Counted from the first letter of the stretch, positions 43,386 to 52,942 are shown. The stretch: 64,000 bases of DNA from Ruminococcoides sp052118065 (GCA_052118065.1 JBQKHY010000007.1:1-64000), one strand, 5' to 3'. Program-made: numbers and translations. The notes: generated by a model not told the origin, from the sequence alone.

Positions 43386-44582
43386 TTATTTTGGCAATGT
43401 AACGGTAAATGTGTTTTTGCCGTTTTTACTTTCAACACTTATTTTACCGTTGTGTTTCTTAACAATAGTGCTTGCAATGGAAAGTCCCAAACCATAGTGG
43501 TTACCGGTACTTTCTCTTGACTTGCTTTCTCTGTAAAATCTATCAAATATTTCTTCTTTCTTTTCATCACTGATAGGTTCACCGGTGTTAGTAACAGAAA
43601 GTGTAACTGCCTTTGAACTTTCATAAGCATCAACATCAACTATGCCACCTTTTGCAGTATAGCTCATTGCATTGTCAATTAAGATTTCTGCCAACTTTTG
43701 AATATTAGTTTCATTGCCAAAGTAGTTTGTACTTTCATCAATATTAATGTTAAACTTAATACCTTTTTCATATGCAATACTTTCAAATGGCAGTACAACA
43801 TCAAACAAAGAATCCCCAAAGTTAAAGTTTTTGAAATTCTCCTTGCTTATTGTGTTGTCAATCCTAGTAAGTGTCAGCATTTCATTTACAAGGTGATTTA
43901 GCTTTTCTGTTTCTTGCTGAATGTACTTTATGCTTTTCTTGTTCTTTACTTCATTTTCTATTAAATCAGCATTTGCCCTAATAATTGTGATAGGTGTTTT
44001 TAGGTCGTGACTAATATTAGCAACAAATATTTTTTGATTTTTAATTGCCTTTTCCGATGGTTTAATCATCCACCTTGATAGGTAGTAAGAAATTATTGTA
44101 AATACAATTACTGATAACAAGAAAATAAAGATTGATACAATAAAGAATTGCTTTGAATTTTGCAATGCCTCTTTGTTGTTAACAAAAATATAAACTGTAT
44201 TGCCACTTTTTAAGATTCTTACAAGATAAATATAATTATCAATTGAACCGAATCTTTTTCCACTTTTCTGAAGTCCCTTAGTCATATTAAGAATATCTTT
44301 ATCGGTAGTATCTTTAAGACTGTTTGAAAGAACCATAATATTTTTATTTTTCAGTACAACAGAAGTGCTATAGTCATATTCTTGCCTTTTTATCTTCTGA
44401 TTATCATTACCACAAAAAGCCTCTATACCGTAAAAAGCAATGTCATCTCTAATCATTCTTCTTTGTTGTCTAAAGCTGGAATTTACATTAATTATATTAA
44501 CAGCTACAAGTACACTGACTAATGTGATAGTGAAGATAATCATTAGCACTACGAAAATTCTTTTTTGTTGTTTATTTTTCAT
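43386..44582 (-). CDS. Sensor histidine kinase
   Basis: 398 residues. A membrane helix (about 10-30), a short extracytoplasmic sensor part (about 31-130), a second helix (about 147-168), then a HisKA domain with NISHDLKTPITII (phospho-acceptor His about 192) and a HATPase domain with the N box EILIDNAMSYT, the G1 region and GLGLSIASTIVKKHNG. No clear HAMP domain. It pairs with the response regulator, whose stop lies directly against this ATG. The signal is unknown; nearness to cysteine and sulfation genes is suggestive only. Confidence 0.93.
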   Translation of the reverse strand: MKNKQQKRIFVVLMIIFTITLVSVLVAVNIINVNSSFRQQRRMIRDDIAFYGIEAFCGNDNQKIKRQEYDYSTSVVLKNKNIMVLSNSLKDTTDKDILNMTKGLQKSGKRFGSIDNYIYLVRILKSGNTVYIFVNNKEALQNSKQFFIVSIFIFLLSVIVFTIISYYLSRWMIKPSEKAIKNQKIFVANISHDLKTPITIIRANADLIENEVKNKKSIKYIQQETEKLNHLVNEMLTLTRIDNTISKENFKNFNFGDSLFDVVLPFESIAYEKGIKFNINIDESTNYFGNETNIQKLAEILIDNAMSYTAKGGIVDVDAYESSKAVTLSVTNTGEPISDEKKEEIFDRFYRESKSRESTGNHYGLGLSIASTIVKKHNGKISVESKNGKNTFTVTLPK

Positions 44583-45257
44583 TTATCCCTCCAAAGAATA
44601 TCCAACACCTCGGATGGAATTAATAGTTGCGTTACAGTTAAGTTGCTTTAGCTTCCTTCTGATGAATGATACATACACCTCAACATTGTTGTATTCGGCA
44701 TTAGACTCATAACCCCAGATTTTCTCTGTAATTTGTTCCTTAGTCAGCACTTGCCTTTGGTTGTACAGTAACATTTCCAATAGTTGGAGTTCTTTGCCGG
44801 AAATTCTGATTGACTTTCCGGTATCTGTGTTTATCATTTTGCAACCTTTTAAATCAAGGGACATATTGTTACAAGTTAGGTTTTGACTTTGCAAGTTATA
44901 ATTTCTCTTAACAATAGCATTTACCCTCATTATCAGTTCCTTAATTTCAAATGGCTTTGTAAGGTAGTCATCAGCTCCAACTTCAAAGCCCTTAACCTTG
45001 TCATCAAGTTCGGACTTTGCAGATAAAATCAAAATAGGTGTATATACCTTTTCATCCTTTAATTTCTTAATAACCTGATAACCGTCCATCTTAGGTAGCA
45101 TAAGGTCAAGAATAATAATATCATATATTCCTGTCCTACCGTATTCATAGCCGTCTGAACCATCAAAAACTGCATCAACAATGTAGTTTTCATTTTTTAG
45201 TGCAGTTTGTAATGTGTCAGCAAGACTGTAGGAATCCTCTACAATTAATATTCGCAT
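44583..45257 (-). CDS. OmpR-family response regulator
   Basis: 224 residues. The receiver domain (1-about 115) has VEDSYSL, the phospho-acceptor Asp in DIIILDLMLPKMDG (about 51) and GADDYLTKPFEIKEL with the conserved Lys. The C-terminal winged helix (about 125-222) has LLYNQRQVLTKEQITEKIWG and VYVSFIRRKL, then INSIRGVGYSL. First gene of a minus-strand two-gene operon with its own promoter at 45298-45326. Likely autoregulated, as is common. Target genes unknown. Confidence 0.94.
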   Translation of the reverse strand: MRILIVEDSYSLADTLQTALKNENYIVDAVFDGSDGYEYGRTGIYDIIILDLMLPKMDGYQVIKKLKDEKVYTPILILSAKSELDDKVKGFEVGADDYLTKPFEIKELIMRVNAIVKRNYNLQSQNLTCNNMSLDLKGCKMINTDTGKSIRISGKELQLLEMLLYNQRQVLTKEQITEKIWGYESNAEYNNVEVYVSFIRRKLKQLNCNATINSIRGVGYSLEG

Positions 45258-45297
45258 AATGTTCTCCTAATGTAGAAATTTGTAATATCTTAAATAA

Positions 45298-45326
45298 ATT
45301 ATAAAGTATTTTCAATATTATTTCAA
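45298..45326 (-). promoter_or_regulatory. Promoter of the two-component operon
   Basis: On the minus strand: TTGAAA (45326-45321), 17-nt spacer, TATAAT (45303-45298). About 35 bp before the regulator ATG. Confidence 0.75.
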
Positions 45327-45401
45327 GGAATTGATTTTATAATAAATCCAGTTATGGTGCAAAGTGTGCATCAAAATATTGGGATTTAAGGAATATGATT
45401 T

Positions 45402-46025
45402 ATGGGAAACAACTTAACAGAGTGTTCTGCTGCTATTGCTAAAGAGAAAAATTTAGTGTGGCAGAAAACAGACATTTCAAAAGAAATTAGAGAAAAGTCA
45501 CTAAATCAAAAGGCTAGGACAATTTGGTTTACAGGACTTTCAGGTTCAGGTAAATCAACCTTGGCAAATGAAATTGAGAAAAGACTTGTTGCTATGGGTA
45601 AGCACACAATGCTACTTGACGGTGACAATGTAAGGATGGGACTTAACAACAACCTAGGATTTAGTGATGAAGATAGGGTAGAGAACATTAGACGGATTGC
45701 AGAAACTGCAAAATTGATGAATGACGCAGGGCTTATTGTGCTAACTGCTTTTATCTCACCTTTTAGAAAAGACAGAAGAAATGCTAACAAAATCATCGGT
45801 GATGATTATATTGAGGTTTTTGTCAGCACACCTCTTGAAGAATGTGAAAAAAGGGATATTAAAGGCCTTTATAAAAAGGCAAGAGATGGTGTTATTAAGG
45901 AATTTACAGGAATTTCAAGTCCTTATGAAAAACCGGAAAACCCTTCAATTACAGTAGATACTACTAACTGTTCACTTGATGAATCAGTTGATATTGTTAT
46001 GAAACAACTTGAAAGGTTTTTGTGA
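45402..46025 (+). CDS. cysC: Adenylylsulfate (APS) kinase
   Basis: 207 residues. The P-loop GLSGSGKST is at 45-53, LLDGDNVRMGLNNNLGFS (about 71-88) binds APS, ENIRRIAE follows, and LTAFISPFRKDRR plus KGLYKKARDGVIKEFTGI complete the family pattern. It phosphorylates APS to PAPS. Assimilatory sulfate reduction genes and ATP sulfurylase are not in the window. The next gene is sulfotransferase-like, so PAPS is probably made as sulfate donor and not for reduction. It overlaps that gene's upstream region closely. AAGGA precedes the ATG. Confidence 0.95.
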   Translation: MGNNLTECSAAIAKEKNLVWQKTDISKEIREKSLNQKARTIWFTGLSGSGKSTLANEIEKRLVAMGKHTMLLDGDNVRMGLNNNLGFSDEDRVENIRRIAETAKLMNDAGLIVLTAFISPFRKDRRNANKIIGDDYIEVFVSTPLEECEKRDIKGLYKKARDGVIKEFTGISSPYEKPENPSITVDTTNCSLDESVDIVMKQLERFL

Positions 46026-46033
46026 GGTGCAGT

Positions 46034-47221
46034 ATGAAAACATTATATATACATATTGGTACTCCCAAAACCGGTACAACATCTATTCAGAACTTTTGTG
46101 GATTAAATAGGGAAAAGCTAAAGGAACAAGGTGTTCTGTATCCTATAATGAACTATCATTATAAGAGAAAGAGTGTTAACAGAAACGGTCACTTCTTATT
46201 CGGCACAATTAAAGAAAACGGTACCAGAAATAAGGAAAAAGAAAAGCAAATTTTTGACAGTGAATTGCAGTATATTGTAGATTGCTTTAAGGAAAATGAC
46301 ACTATTTTACTTTCTGATGAAAGTATTTGGTGGGCAACTGCTACAAGAAGAAAAGGCTTATGGAAGGACCTTAAAAAGCATAGTGAACAGCATAACTATC
46401 AGATAAAGGTTATTGTGTATCTAAGACGACAAGATCAGTTTATGATGTCACGATATAACCAAAAGCTAAAGACGGACTTTGTAGCAAGTACACAGAGCTT
46501 TGATGAATACTTTGCCGATATGAATGGTAGATTTAAATGTGTTATGGATTATCGTGATAGAATTGATAACATAGCAAAAAGTATTTCTAAAGAAAATGTG
46601 ATTGTAAAAAGATTTGATAGAAATTATTTTTACAACGGTGACCTTAACCAAGACTTTCTTAATATCTTAGGTGTAAAGGTTGATGACAGTTTTCAGCAGC
46701 TTAAGGAAACTGCAAATACAGGTATTTCTGTTCAATCAGGTGAAATCAAGAGAGTACTTAACAGATTAAAGCCAATAACTATGGCTGAGAACAATAAGTT
46801 ACTTGAAATATTAAATGAATGTGAAAATGTACTGCCTGAAAGCAATACTTCCCTTATGTCAACAGATGAAGTGAAGAATTTTATGGAACAATTTGTTGAC
46901 AGTAACGAAAGTATTGTTGATGAATACATCGGTGACGGTAAACCACTTTTTGACTACACATACAAGGAAACAACTGCTTGGGATTATAATGATAAGAATT
47001 ATCATGAGGAGCTAATTCTATTCTTTGCAAATGCTGTGGGTAGTGTTTATAAAGAAAATCAACAACTGAAAAAAGAACTTAATAAAATAAATAATCAAAT
47101 AAAGAACATTAATGAAAAATTAAATAAAGAAAAATCCTACTCAAGAGAAACAAGATATTTACTAAAGCATCCTATTAAATCTTTCTACAACAAATTTAAA
47201 GGTGCTTTAAGAAAAAAGTAA
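46034..47221 (+). CDS. Sulfotransferase-like protein
   Basis: 395 residues. LYIHIGTPKTGTTSIQN (4-20) contains the PAPS 5'-phosphosulfate loop TPKTGTT at 10-16. VIVYLRRQDQFMMSRYNQ (about 123-140) matches the 3'-phosphate-binding strand-helix. The rest is divergent, and the last 60 residues hold a coiled-coil stretch and a basic tail. It would move sulfate from PAPS to a sugar or other hydroxyl. The start is ATG 46034, since GAGGTG is upstream; the frame opens at 46022. It sits eight bases after cysC, which would supply PAPS. Target unknown; a surface glycan is plausible. Confidence 0.83.
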   Translation: MKTLYIHIGTPKTGTTSIQNFCGLNREKLKEQGVLYPIMNYHYKRKSVNRNGHFLFGTIKENGTRNKEKEKQIFDSELQYIVDCFKENDTILLSDESIWWATATRRKGLWKDLKKHSEQHNYQIKVIVYLRRQDQFMMSRYNQKLKTDFVASTQSFDEYFADMNGRFKCVMDYRDRIDNIAKSISKENVIVKRFDRNYFYNGDLNQDFLNILGVKVDDSFQQLKETANTGISVQSGEIKRVLNRLKPITMAENNKLLEILNECENVLPESNTSLMSTDEVKNFMEQFVDSNESIVDEYIGDGKPLFDYTYKETTAWDYNDKNYHEELILFFANAVGSVYKENQQLKKELNKINNQIKNINEKLNKEKSYSRETRYLLKHPIKSFYNKFKGALRKK

Positions 47222-47222
47222 T

Positions 47223-48653
47223 ATGAAGTTTTCTACTTTTTTATTAAATATCTTAAAGATAGGTTGCCTTGGCTTTGGTGGTGGAAGTGCATTAATACCC
47301 ATATTTGAAGATGTTTTTGTTGGAGAAAATAAACTTGATACCAAAGAAAATTTTGACAAAGATATTATTGTAGCAAGTCTAACACCGGGTGCTTTGCCCA
47401 TAGAAATTGCCTCCTCAATAGGTAAAAGGAACTTTGGTAAAAAGGGTATGATTCTTGGTGGAGTTATGATGGCTTTACCGGGAATCATTGCATCACTTTT
47501 GCTAATAACCTTGTTGTCAGCTTTGCAAGAAATGATTGCACCGGTAGTAAAGTGTTTAACTGTTGGTGTGTCGGCATTTATTATTTACTTGTTGATAAAT
47601 TATGTGAAAAGTGTTTTTGTAGAAAATAAGGTTAAAGGGAAAAGGCGATTTAATCGTTCACTTTTCGTTATGATTGCAGTTTTTGTACTGTCAGGTGGCA
47701 AGAATTTATTTAAGCTACTTGGACTTAAGGGTGACTACATAATCTCAGTTTCAACTGTATATATTCTTTTAGCTGCATTTTTCTTAATAATATGCATCAA
47801 GGCAACTGATAACAAAATCTTGCAAAGTGTTTCAGTTATAATCTCAGCAGTTTACCTTTTTGAGCATGGTGGTTTTGACCATAAGTACATATCACAAATT
47901 ACTGCTCTGGTTGATATTATAATGATAGTAATGGTACTTATCTTTGCTTTTAGAAGGTTTAATTTCTTTGAAAGAAATAATATTAAAATCAAGGATACAC
48001 TTTCTGACCTAGGGTATTGGGTGATTTTTTTATCCTTAGTAATATGCCCTATAATAATGCTTGACCTGCATTCATTTGTATTTGCATTTAGAAGTATTGT
48101 TTCTGTACTAATGTCCTTTGGTGGTGGAGATGCCTACCTTGTAATTGCTGATGGACTTTTTGTTGATGATATGGTCAGTGAAGATACTTTCTATAACAAC
48201 ATTGTTTCTGTTGTAAATATTCTTCCCGGTTCAATACTTGGCAAAACCTTGTCCTGTGTTGGTTATTACTTTGGTTTGGATTTCTTTGGTAATTACCTTG
48301 GCAGTATCTTTATGGCTATTGCCGGTGGTGGAATTGCAATTGGTGTTTCTTGTGGAGCTTTTCACATTTTCTACTCACTATATGATGAATTTTCAACTTC
48401 AAGAGTATGTCAAACACTTGGCAACTATATTCGTGCAATTATTGCCGGTTTGCTTGGAAATGTAATATTGATACTGTTTAGACAAAGTAAGAATACTGCT
48501 ATATCCTACCAAATACCTATGATTGTTATATTTTTGATTTTAATAGGTTCAGTTATACTGAATCATATTTTGTCGGAAAAGTTTAGGGTTAATAACACAG
48601 TTATTGTGATTATTGATATTTTAATTTCGTGTTTATTGTTTTGTTATATATAA
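47223..48653 (+). CDS. CHR-family (chromate-transporter-like) anion transporter
   Basis: 476 residues, two homologous halves with about 12 helices. The N-half begins FLLNILKIGCLGFGGGSALIP with the LGFGGG motif and SLTPGALPIEIAS; the C-half repeats it as VLMSFGGGDAYLVIADG and VVNILPGSILGKTLSCVGYY. Members move chromate and probably related oxyanions. Placed directly after cysC and a sulfotransferase gene, sulfate uptake is a reasonable guess here. Only one base separates it from the previous stop, and no good ribosome site is seen, so translational coupling is likely. The bidirectional terminator at 48657 follows. Confidence 0.85.
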   Translation: MKFSTFLLNILKIGCLGFGGGSALIPIFEDVFVGENKLDTKENFDKDIIVASLTPGALPIEIASSIGKRNFGKKGMILGGVMMALPGIIASLLLITLLSALQEMIAPVVKCLTVGVSAFIIYLLINYVKSVFVENKVKGKRRFNRSLFVMIAVFVLSGGKNLFKLLGLKGDYIISVSTVYILLAAFFLIICIKATDNKILQSVSVIISAVYLFEHGGFDHKYISQITALVDIIMIVMVLIFAFRRFNFFERNNIKIKDTLSDLGYWVIFLSLVICPIIMLDLHSFVFAFRSIVSVLMSFGGGDAYLVIADGLFVDDMVSEDTFYNNIVSVVNILPGSILGKTLSCVGYYFGLDFFGNYLGSIFMAIAGGGIAIGVSCGAFHIFYSLYDEFSTSRVCQTLGNYIRAIIAGLLGNVILILFRQSKNTAISYQIPMIVIFLILIGSVILNHILSEKFRVNNTVIVIIDILISCLLFCYI

Positions 48654-48656
48654 AGA

Positions 48657-48700
48657 GACCTCCCATCTAACAATTGTTAGGTGAGAGGTTCCTTTCTTTT
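48657..48700. terminator. Bidirectional terminator between CHR transporter and amylase
   Basis: ACCTCCCATCTAACA / TGTTAGGTGAGAGGT (one mismatch, one wobble) with a CCTTTCTTTT tail on plus. It lies between two convergent genes. Confidence 0.8.
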
Positions 48701-48701
48701 G

Positions 48702-50447
48702 TTATTTGATTTTGTAAACCAAAGTACCATTTTCTTTTAAAGAATTATCACTGTAACCGTTTTCAAAGAGAATGTTGTCTACATTTTCTACATCAATAGG
48801 ACTTTCACTACAGTTAAATATAACCTTAATGTCCTCATTGTCACTGTGCTTTATGTACTCAACAACTCTATTGTTAGGGTTATTAATCTGTTCCATATTA
48901 GGTGACTTTGTAGCAATATGGTTGTTCCTTAGGCTGATAATTTCTTTAACCTTTTCTGTAATATCCTTGTATGTACCTTTCTCAATGTCATCCCAAGGCA
49001 TACATCTTCTACAATCAGGGTCAAACCCACCATGTAAGGCAATTTCTGTACCGTAGTAAATACAAGGACTGCCCTGCATTGTAAATAGTATTGTAAGTAG
49101 CTGATAGTAAATATCAAGGTTAAAGTCAACTGAATTAATAAGCCTTATTGTATCATGAGAGTCATATAGGTTAAACATAGCCATATTTGTTTGGTCATAA
49201 TACATATTAAGTCTTCTGTTAATATGCTGAAATAGCTTTTCACTAGGCATATTCTTGTTTAAGAAAAATTCTCTAATACCAAAGGTTAGGGGATAGTTCA
49301 TAATAGAGTCAAACTCATCACCCATTAACCATTGAAGTGAGTCATGCCAGATTTCACCGATTAAATAAATGTCAGGGTTAATAGCCTTTAGCTCTTTGTG
49401 TAGATGCTTTAGGAATGTGTGGCTAACTTCATTTGCTACATCAAATCTTATACCGTCAATTTTCCAATCGGTAATCCACTTCTTGCAAATGTTTGTAAAG
49501 TAGTCAATAACTTCCGGATTGTTTGTGTTTAGCTTAGGCATATATTTTGTGAAAGCAAAGGAATAGAACTGATTATCCCTAGTGTCACCTGATTTAGTTA
49601 CAGGGAATTTGTTTACCATATACCAGCCCTTGTACTTTGACTTTTCACCATTTTTCTGTACATCTTTCCAGAATGGATGGTCACTGCCACTGTGATTAAA
49701 CACTGCATCAACCATTACCTTAATGCCATTCTTGTGTGCAAGTTCTACTGTTTCTTTAAAGATTTTGTCATCGCCAAAGTGAGGGTCAATTACTTCATAA
49801 TCATCGGTGTTGTACTTGTGGTTTGTTGAGGATTTTAGAATAGGGTTAATGTAAATACCGGTAATGCCTAAGTCCTTTAAGTAAGGAATTTTTTCCTTAA
49901 TACCGTAAATATCACCACCATAAAAGTCCCACAAACCTACCTTGCCTTTCTGCCACTTTTTGCAATGTTCAGGGTTAATACTAGGATTACCGTTGCAAAA
50001 TCTGTCAGGAAAAATCTGATACCATACTGTGTCTTGTACCCATTTAGGGGTAACATTTACATCACTGCTGTTAAGCCAAGGCATTACAAAGTAACTAGGT
50101 AGCATAAGATTTTTTAATTCTTCTTTAGAAATAAGACCATCTTCTAAGAAACATAAACTTTCCTTATTGTCCTCTACAATAAAGTAATATCTTAACCTTT
50201 TATGTTTAGGTTCAACAACTACATTCCAAATTCTGTTGTGGTCAAGTGTCATATAGGTTTTGATTTCTTCCTTAGTACCTTCCCATACTTCTTTACCACC
50301 CATAATACCGGCATCAAATGGGTCACCGTAACAAATATAAACTCTCTCAATATCATCACCGGTAGTCAGTGAAATTTTTAGTCTGTTTTCATCAAGTGCA
50401 TAACACTGATTACCGAAACTTCTGTGAAATATATTTCCTCTATTCAT
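48702..50447 (-). CDS. GH13 alpha-glucan hydrolase (neopullulanase/cyclomaltodextrinase-like)
   Basis: 581 residues. An N-terminal beta domain (about 1-125) of the cyclodextrinase type precedes the catalytic barrel. Conserved regions: VMVDAVFNHSG (region I), DGIRFDVANEV (region II, nucleophile Asp), YLIGEIWHDS (region III, acid Glu) and FNLYDSHDT (region IV). There is no signal peptide, so it is cytoplasmic and splits imported maltodextrins or cyclodextrins. The start is ATG 50447 with GGAGG upstream. It follows the alpha/beta hydrolase gene by 11 bp on the minus strand. Confidence 0.93.
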   Translation of the reverse strand: MNRGNIFHRSFGNQCYALDENRLKISLTTGDDIERVYICYGDPFDAGIMGGKEVWEGTKEEIKTYMTLDHNRIWNVVVEPKHKRLRYYFIVEDNKESLCFLEDGLISKEELKNLMLPSYFVMPWLNSSDVNVTPKWVQDTVWYQIFPDRFCNGNPSINPEHCKKWQKGKVGLWDFYGGDIYGIKEKIPYLKDLGITGIYINPILKSSTNHKYNTDDYEVIDPHFGDDKIFKETVELAHKNGIKVMVDAVFNHSGSDHPFWKDVQKNGEKSKYKGWYMVNKFPVTKSGDTRDNQFYSFAFTKYMPKLNTNNPEVIDYFTNICKKWITDWKIDGIRFDVANEVSHTFLKHLHKELKAINPDIYLIGEIWHDSLQWLMGDEFDSIMNYPLTFGIREFFLNKNMPSEKLFQHINRRLNMYYDQTNMAMFNLYDSHDTIRLINSVDFNLDIYYQLLTILFTMQGSPCIYYGTEIALHGGFDPDCRRCMPWDDIEKGTYKDITEKVKEIISLRNNHIATKSPNMEQINNPNNRVVEYIKHSDNEDIKVIFNCSESPIDVENVDNILFENGYSDNSLKENGTLVYKIK

Positions 50448-50458
50448 AGTTACCTCCA

Positions 50459-51808
50459 TTATAAATTTCTATTCTTTAGGTCACTTACAAGTTGAACATA
50501 AAATTCTCTTACATCAAAGCCCTTAATATTTTCCCTATTAAGGTCAATCATATCACCATGAGAAATACCTCTGTTGCCTTTAACAGTCAATAGAGTATAG
50601 TTCTCACCCCAAGGAAATGATTTTATAGAAACCAAGCCGTCATTTTTACCGTCAAAATATTTAACCAAATGGTAAGAAAGGTTAAGTGGAAATTTACCAC
50701 TTGTAGCCTTGTTAAGTATTGAACCATAGCTCTGACAGTAAATATTATCAAGGTGTTCTTCACCAATATCCTCATTAATAGCTTTAACACCACTTGCAGT
50801 TAAGTCATTAACCGATGCCATAAAGTCAGGATTTTTGTCACCAAGTTGTCTTAGTGAAGTGTTATATGTAGTTGCAATTTTGTTTTGAACCGATTTAGGC
50901 ACTTTAGTCAGTAGGTAGTCGGCAAATTCACAACCTTTATGTGGTGTGTTGATTGTGGTAAGTGAAGCTACCATTTTCCCGATATTTTCTTTAGCAATAG
51001 CATATCTAACATCAAGACCACCTTTAGAGTGAGCAATAATATTTACCTTTTTGCAGTTAGTTTCAGCTACAATATTTCTGATTCTTTCTGCCAATTCCTT
51101 TGCACTGTCCTTTACAGATAAAGCTGATTGATGGTTGCCGTAGTAGACTTTACAACCGTTTTTCTCTAATTCTTTAGGAATTCTACCCCAATAATTAAAG
51201 TTCTTAAAATCCCTAAAGAACACACCATGTACAAATAAAATAGGATACTTAGTATTGCAAATTTCTTTATCTTTTCTACTTTCATTTAGTAGATACTTGT
51301 TTTCTTCTGTAACAACCTCATCCTTAACAACCTTTACAATTTTGCCCAGTGCAAATAGGTTTGCGATAGGAATAAGACCACACAAAATGCCGATTACTCT
51401 GTGCTTAATACCAAGTTGAACAGAAAATAAATATACATTTATAATTCCGTTCCAGAATAATATTGAAAGTGTAACAACACATACTAAAACACTATACAGA
51501 AAATCTGTCCAACTTGCCACATTAGGTATCATCCAAATCATAAACACAATATGATAAATCACCGATACTAAACAGGAATAGGCAAATGTTGTTAAGCATA
51601 TCCTACCATGGTCACATAGCTTTAACCTTTTTGTATGTACTGTGCTACCGATTAAAGGCATAATGTTTGAATATAAAAAGGTAACAATAGCTACCATAAT
51701 AAATGAAAACTGTCCACCCTTTAATAGCAAGTAACAGTTAGCAGTAAATACACTTGCTAAAAAGTAAAAGAATAATTTTAGTTTATCGAATTTCAAAATT
51801 TTATTCAT
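50459..51808 (-). CDS. Membrane-anchored alpha/beta hydrolase (lipase-like)
   Basis: 449 residues. About five N-terminal membrane helices (1-about 165) precede an alpha/beta hydrolase domain. YPILFVHGVFFRDF (about 187-200) is the oxyanion region, and IIAHSKGGLDVRYA (about 255-268) is the nucleophile elbow with serine, as in LipA-type triacylglycerol lipases. NTPHKGCEF follows, and the C-terminal SHGDMIDL supplies the catalytic histidine. Substrate may be lipid or ester. The start is ATG 51808, which has AGGATG upstream; the frame opens at 51841. It is transcribed with the amylase gene, though no functional link is evident. Confidence 0.82.
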   Translation of the reverse strand: MNKILKFDKLKLFFYFLASVFTANCYLLLKGGQFSFIMVAIVTFLYSNIMPLIGSTVHTKRLKLCDHGRICLTTFAYSCLVSVIYHIVFMIWMIPNVASWTDFLYSVLVCVVTLSILFWNGIINVYLFSVQLGIKHRVIGILCGLIPIANLFALGKIVKVVKDEVVTEENKYLLNESRKDKEICNTKYPILFVHGVFFRDFKNFNYWGRIPKELEKNGCKVYYGNHQSALSVKDSAKELAERIRNIVAETNCKKVNIIAHSKGGLDVRYAIAKENIGKMVASLTTINTPHKGCEFADYLLTKVPKSVQNKIATTYNTSLRQLGDKNPDFMASVNDLTASGVKAINEDIGEEHLDNIYCQSYGSILNKATSGKFPLNLSYHLVKYFDGKNDGLVSIKSFPWGENYTLLTVKGNRGISHGDMIDLNRENIKGFDVREFYVQLVSDLKNRNL

Positions 51809-51942
51809 TATTTCACATCCTATTAACTCTAATTGTACCAAAAGTTTCTGTAAAATGAAATACTATCATAAAAATTTTGTAGTAATAAATGAGAAAATTT
51901 ACACATAATAATGATATACATTTTATAGGTAGGGGAAATAAA

Positions 51943-52407
51943 ATGATAAAATTAAAAAATTACATTATCAGCCTTATTATCAGTATAGGTATAGGACAGA
52001 TTTCAGGATTCTTAACTAAGAATGCATCTAAAAATTTTTCAAGTAATTTTAATCAATCAGCATTGACACCACCTGATTGGGTGTTTCCTGTTGTGTGGGT
52101 AATACTGTTTTTCTTAATGGGTATTTCTGCAACACTTGTTTATGAGTCCCATTGTAAATATAAAAAGTATGGTTTATTAATTTATGGTGTGCAGTTAATT
52201 TTTAACTTTTTATGGTCTATGTTTTTCTTCCTTGGGGAACAGTTTGTATTGTCCTTTGGTTGGTTAACAATTCTTATTCTTATGGTGGTGGGAATGATTT
52301 TGCTTTTTTATAAGTGTAATAAAATCGCCGGTTATCTCCAAATCCCTTATTTGGTGTGGCTGTGTTTCGCAATGTATCTAAATTATATTGTGGTGATTTT
52401 GAATTAA
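51943..52407 (+). CDS. TspO/MBR family membrane protein
   Basis: 154 residues, five membrane helices. Family segments are visible: LTPPDWVFPVVWVILFFLMG (about 45-64), FNFLWSMFFFLGEQ (about 87-100) and a C-terminal PYLVWLCFAMYLNYIVVILN. TspO proteins bind porphyrins and other hydrophobic ligands; the bacterial role is often stress-related. The start is ATG 51943 with AGGGGAA upstream; the longer frame from 51889 has no site. It is transcribed divergently from the hydrolase gene. Confidence 0.9.
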   Translation: MIKLKNYIISLIISIGIGQISGFLTKNASKNFSSNFNQSALTPPDWVFPVVWVILFFLMGISATLVYESHCKYKKYGLLIYGVQLIFNFLWSMFFFLGEQFVLSFGWLTILILMVVGMILLFYKCNKIAGYLQIPYLVWLCFAMYLNYIVVILN

Positions 52408-52503
52408 AAGTATAGATAAAATAGTTATTTTAATTTGGTTGTGGTTAAGATGATTTTGATAAATTTGGGTTTGTGGGTGTGAATTATAACAAAATTTTGG
52501 CTT

Positions 52504-52663
52504 ACAGTCGTAGGGGCGAACATCGTTCGCCCGTTTAATAGTAAAATATTTTATACAATTTTGTCCTATGTAGAAACTAGAAATTATAACTTGCTACATA
52601 GGGCAAAGTACCTATATAAAGGCTAGTTTGTAACGGGACATCAATGATGTCCCCTACAACTGT
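52504..52663. repeat. 160-bp MITE-like element with three nested hairpins
   Basis: The ends ACAGTCGTAGGGG and CCCCTACAACTGT are inverted repeats (one mismatch). Inside are three palindromes: GGGGCGAAC/GTTCGCCC (52513-52532), CCTATGTAG/CTACATAGG (52565-52602) and GGGACATC/GATGTCCC (52635-52653). No coding frame. This has the look of a small non-autonomous mobile or REP-like element. Confidence 0.75.
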
Positions 52664-52746
52664 ATCTCATAATGTTCATTGTATTTTATAGTTAGAAATA
52701 AAGGAAAGTTTCTTCTATGAAGATATTTTAAACAAGTTTAAAATAT

Positions 52747-52942
52747 CAACCACTCCTTCAGTCATTCTTTAAAAGGTGAATTGCTTTGCAATTCACGAAT
52801 GACAGCTCCCTCGTCTGAGGGAGCCAAGCATAATATGTACAAACTTATAAATTTGTACATAATTAAAGAAATTGTACATACCTTGTTGCCTCCCTCGCTG
52901 AGGGAGGTGGCTTTGCGTATGCAAAGACGGAAGGAGTGATTG
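52747..52942. repeat. 196-bp palindrome-rich element with inverted ends
   Basis: The ends CAACCACTCCTTCAGTC (52747-52763) and GACGGAAGGAGTGATTG (52926-52942) are inverted repeats matching at 15 of 17 positions. Inner hairpins: GTGAATTGC/GCAATTCAC (52776-52796), GCTCCCTC/GAGGGAGC (52805-52824), ATGTACAAA/TTTGTACAT (52835-52860) and CCTCCCTC/GAGGGAGG (52889-52907). The right part is shared with the repeat at the window start. Confidence 0.75.
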
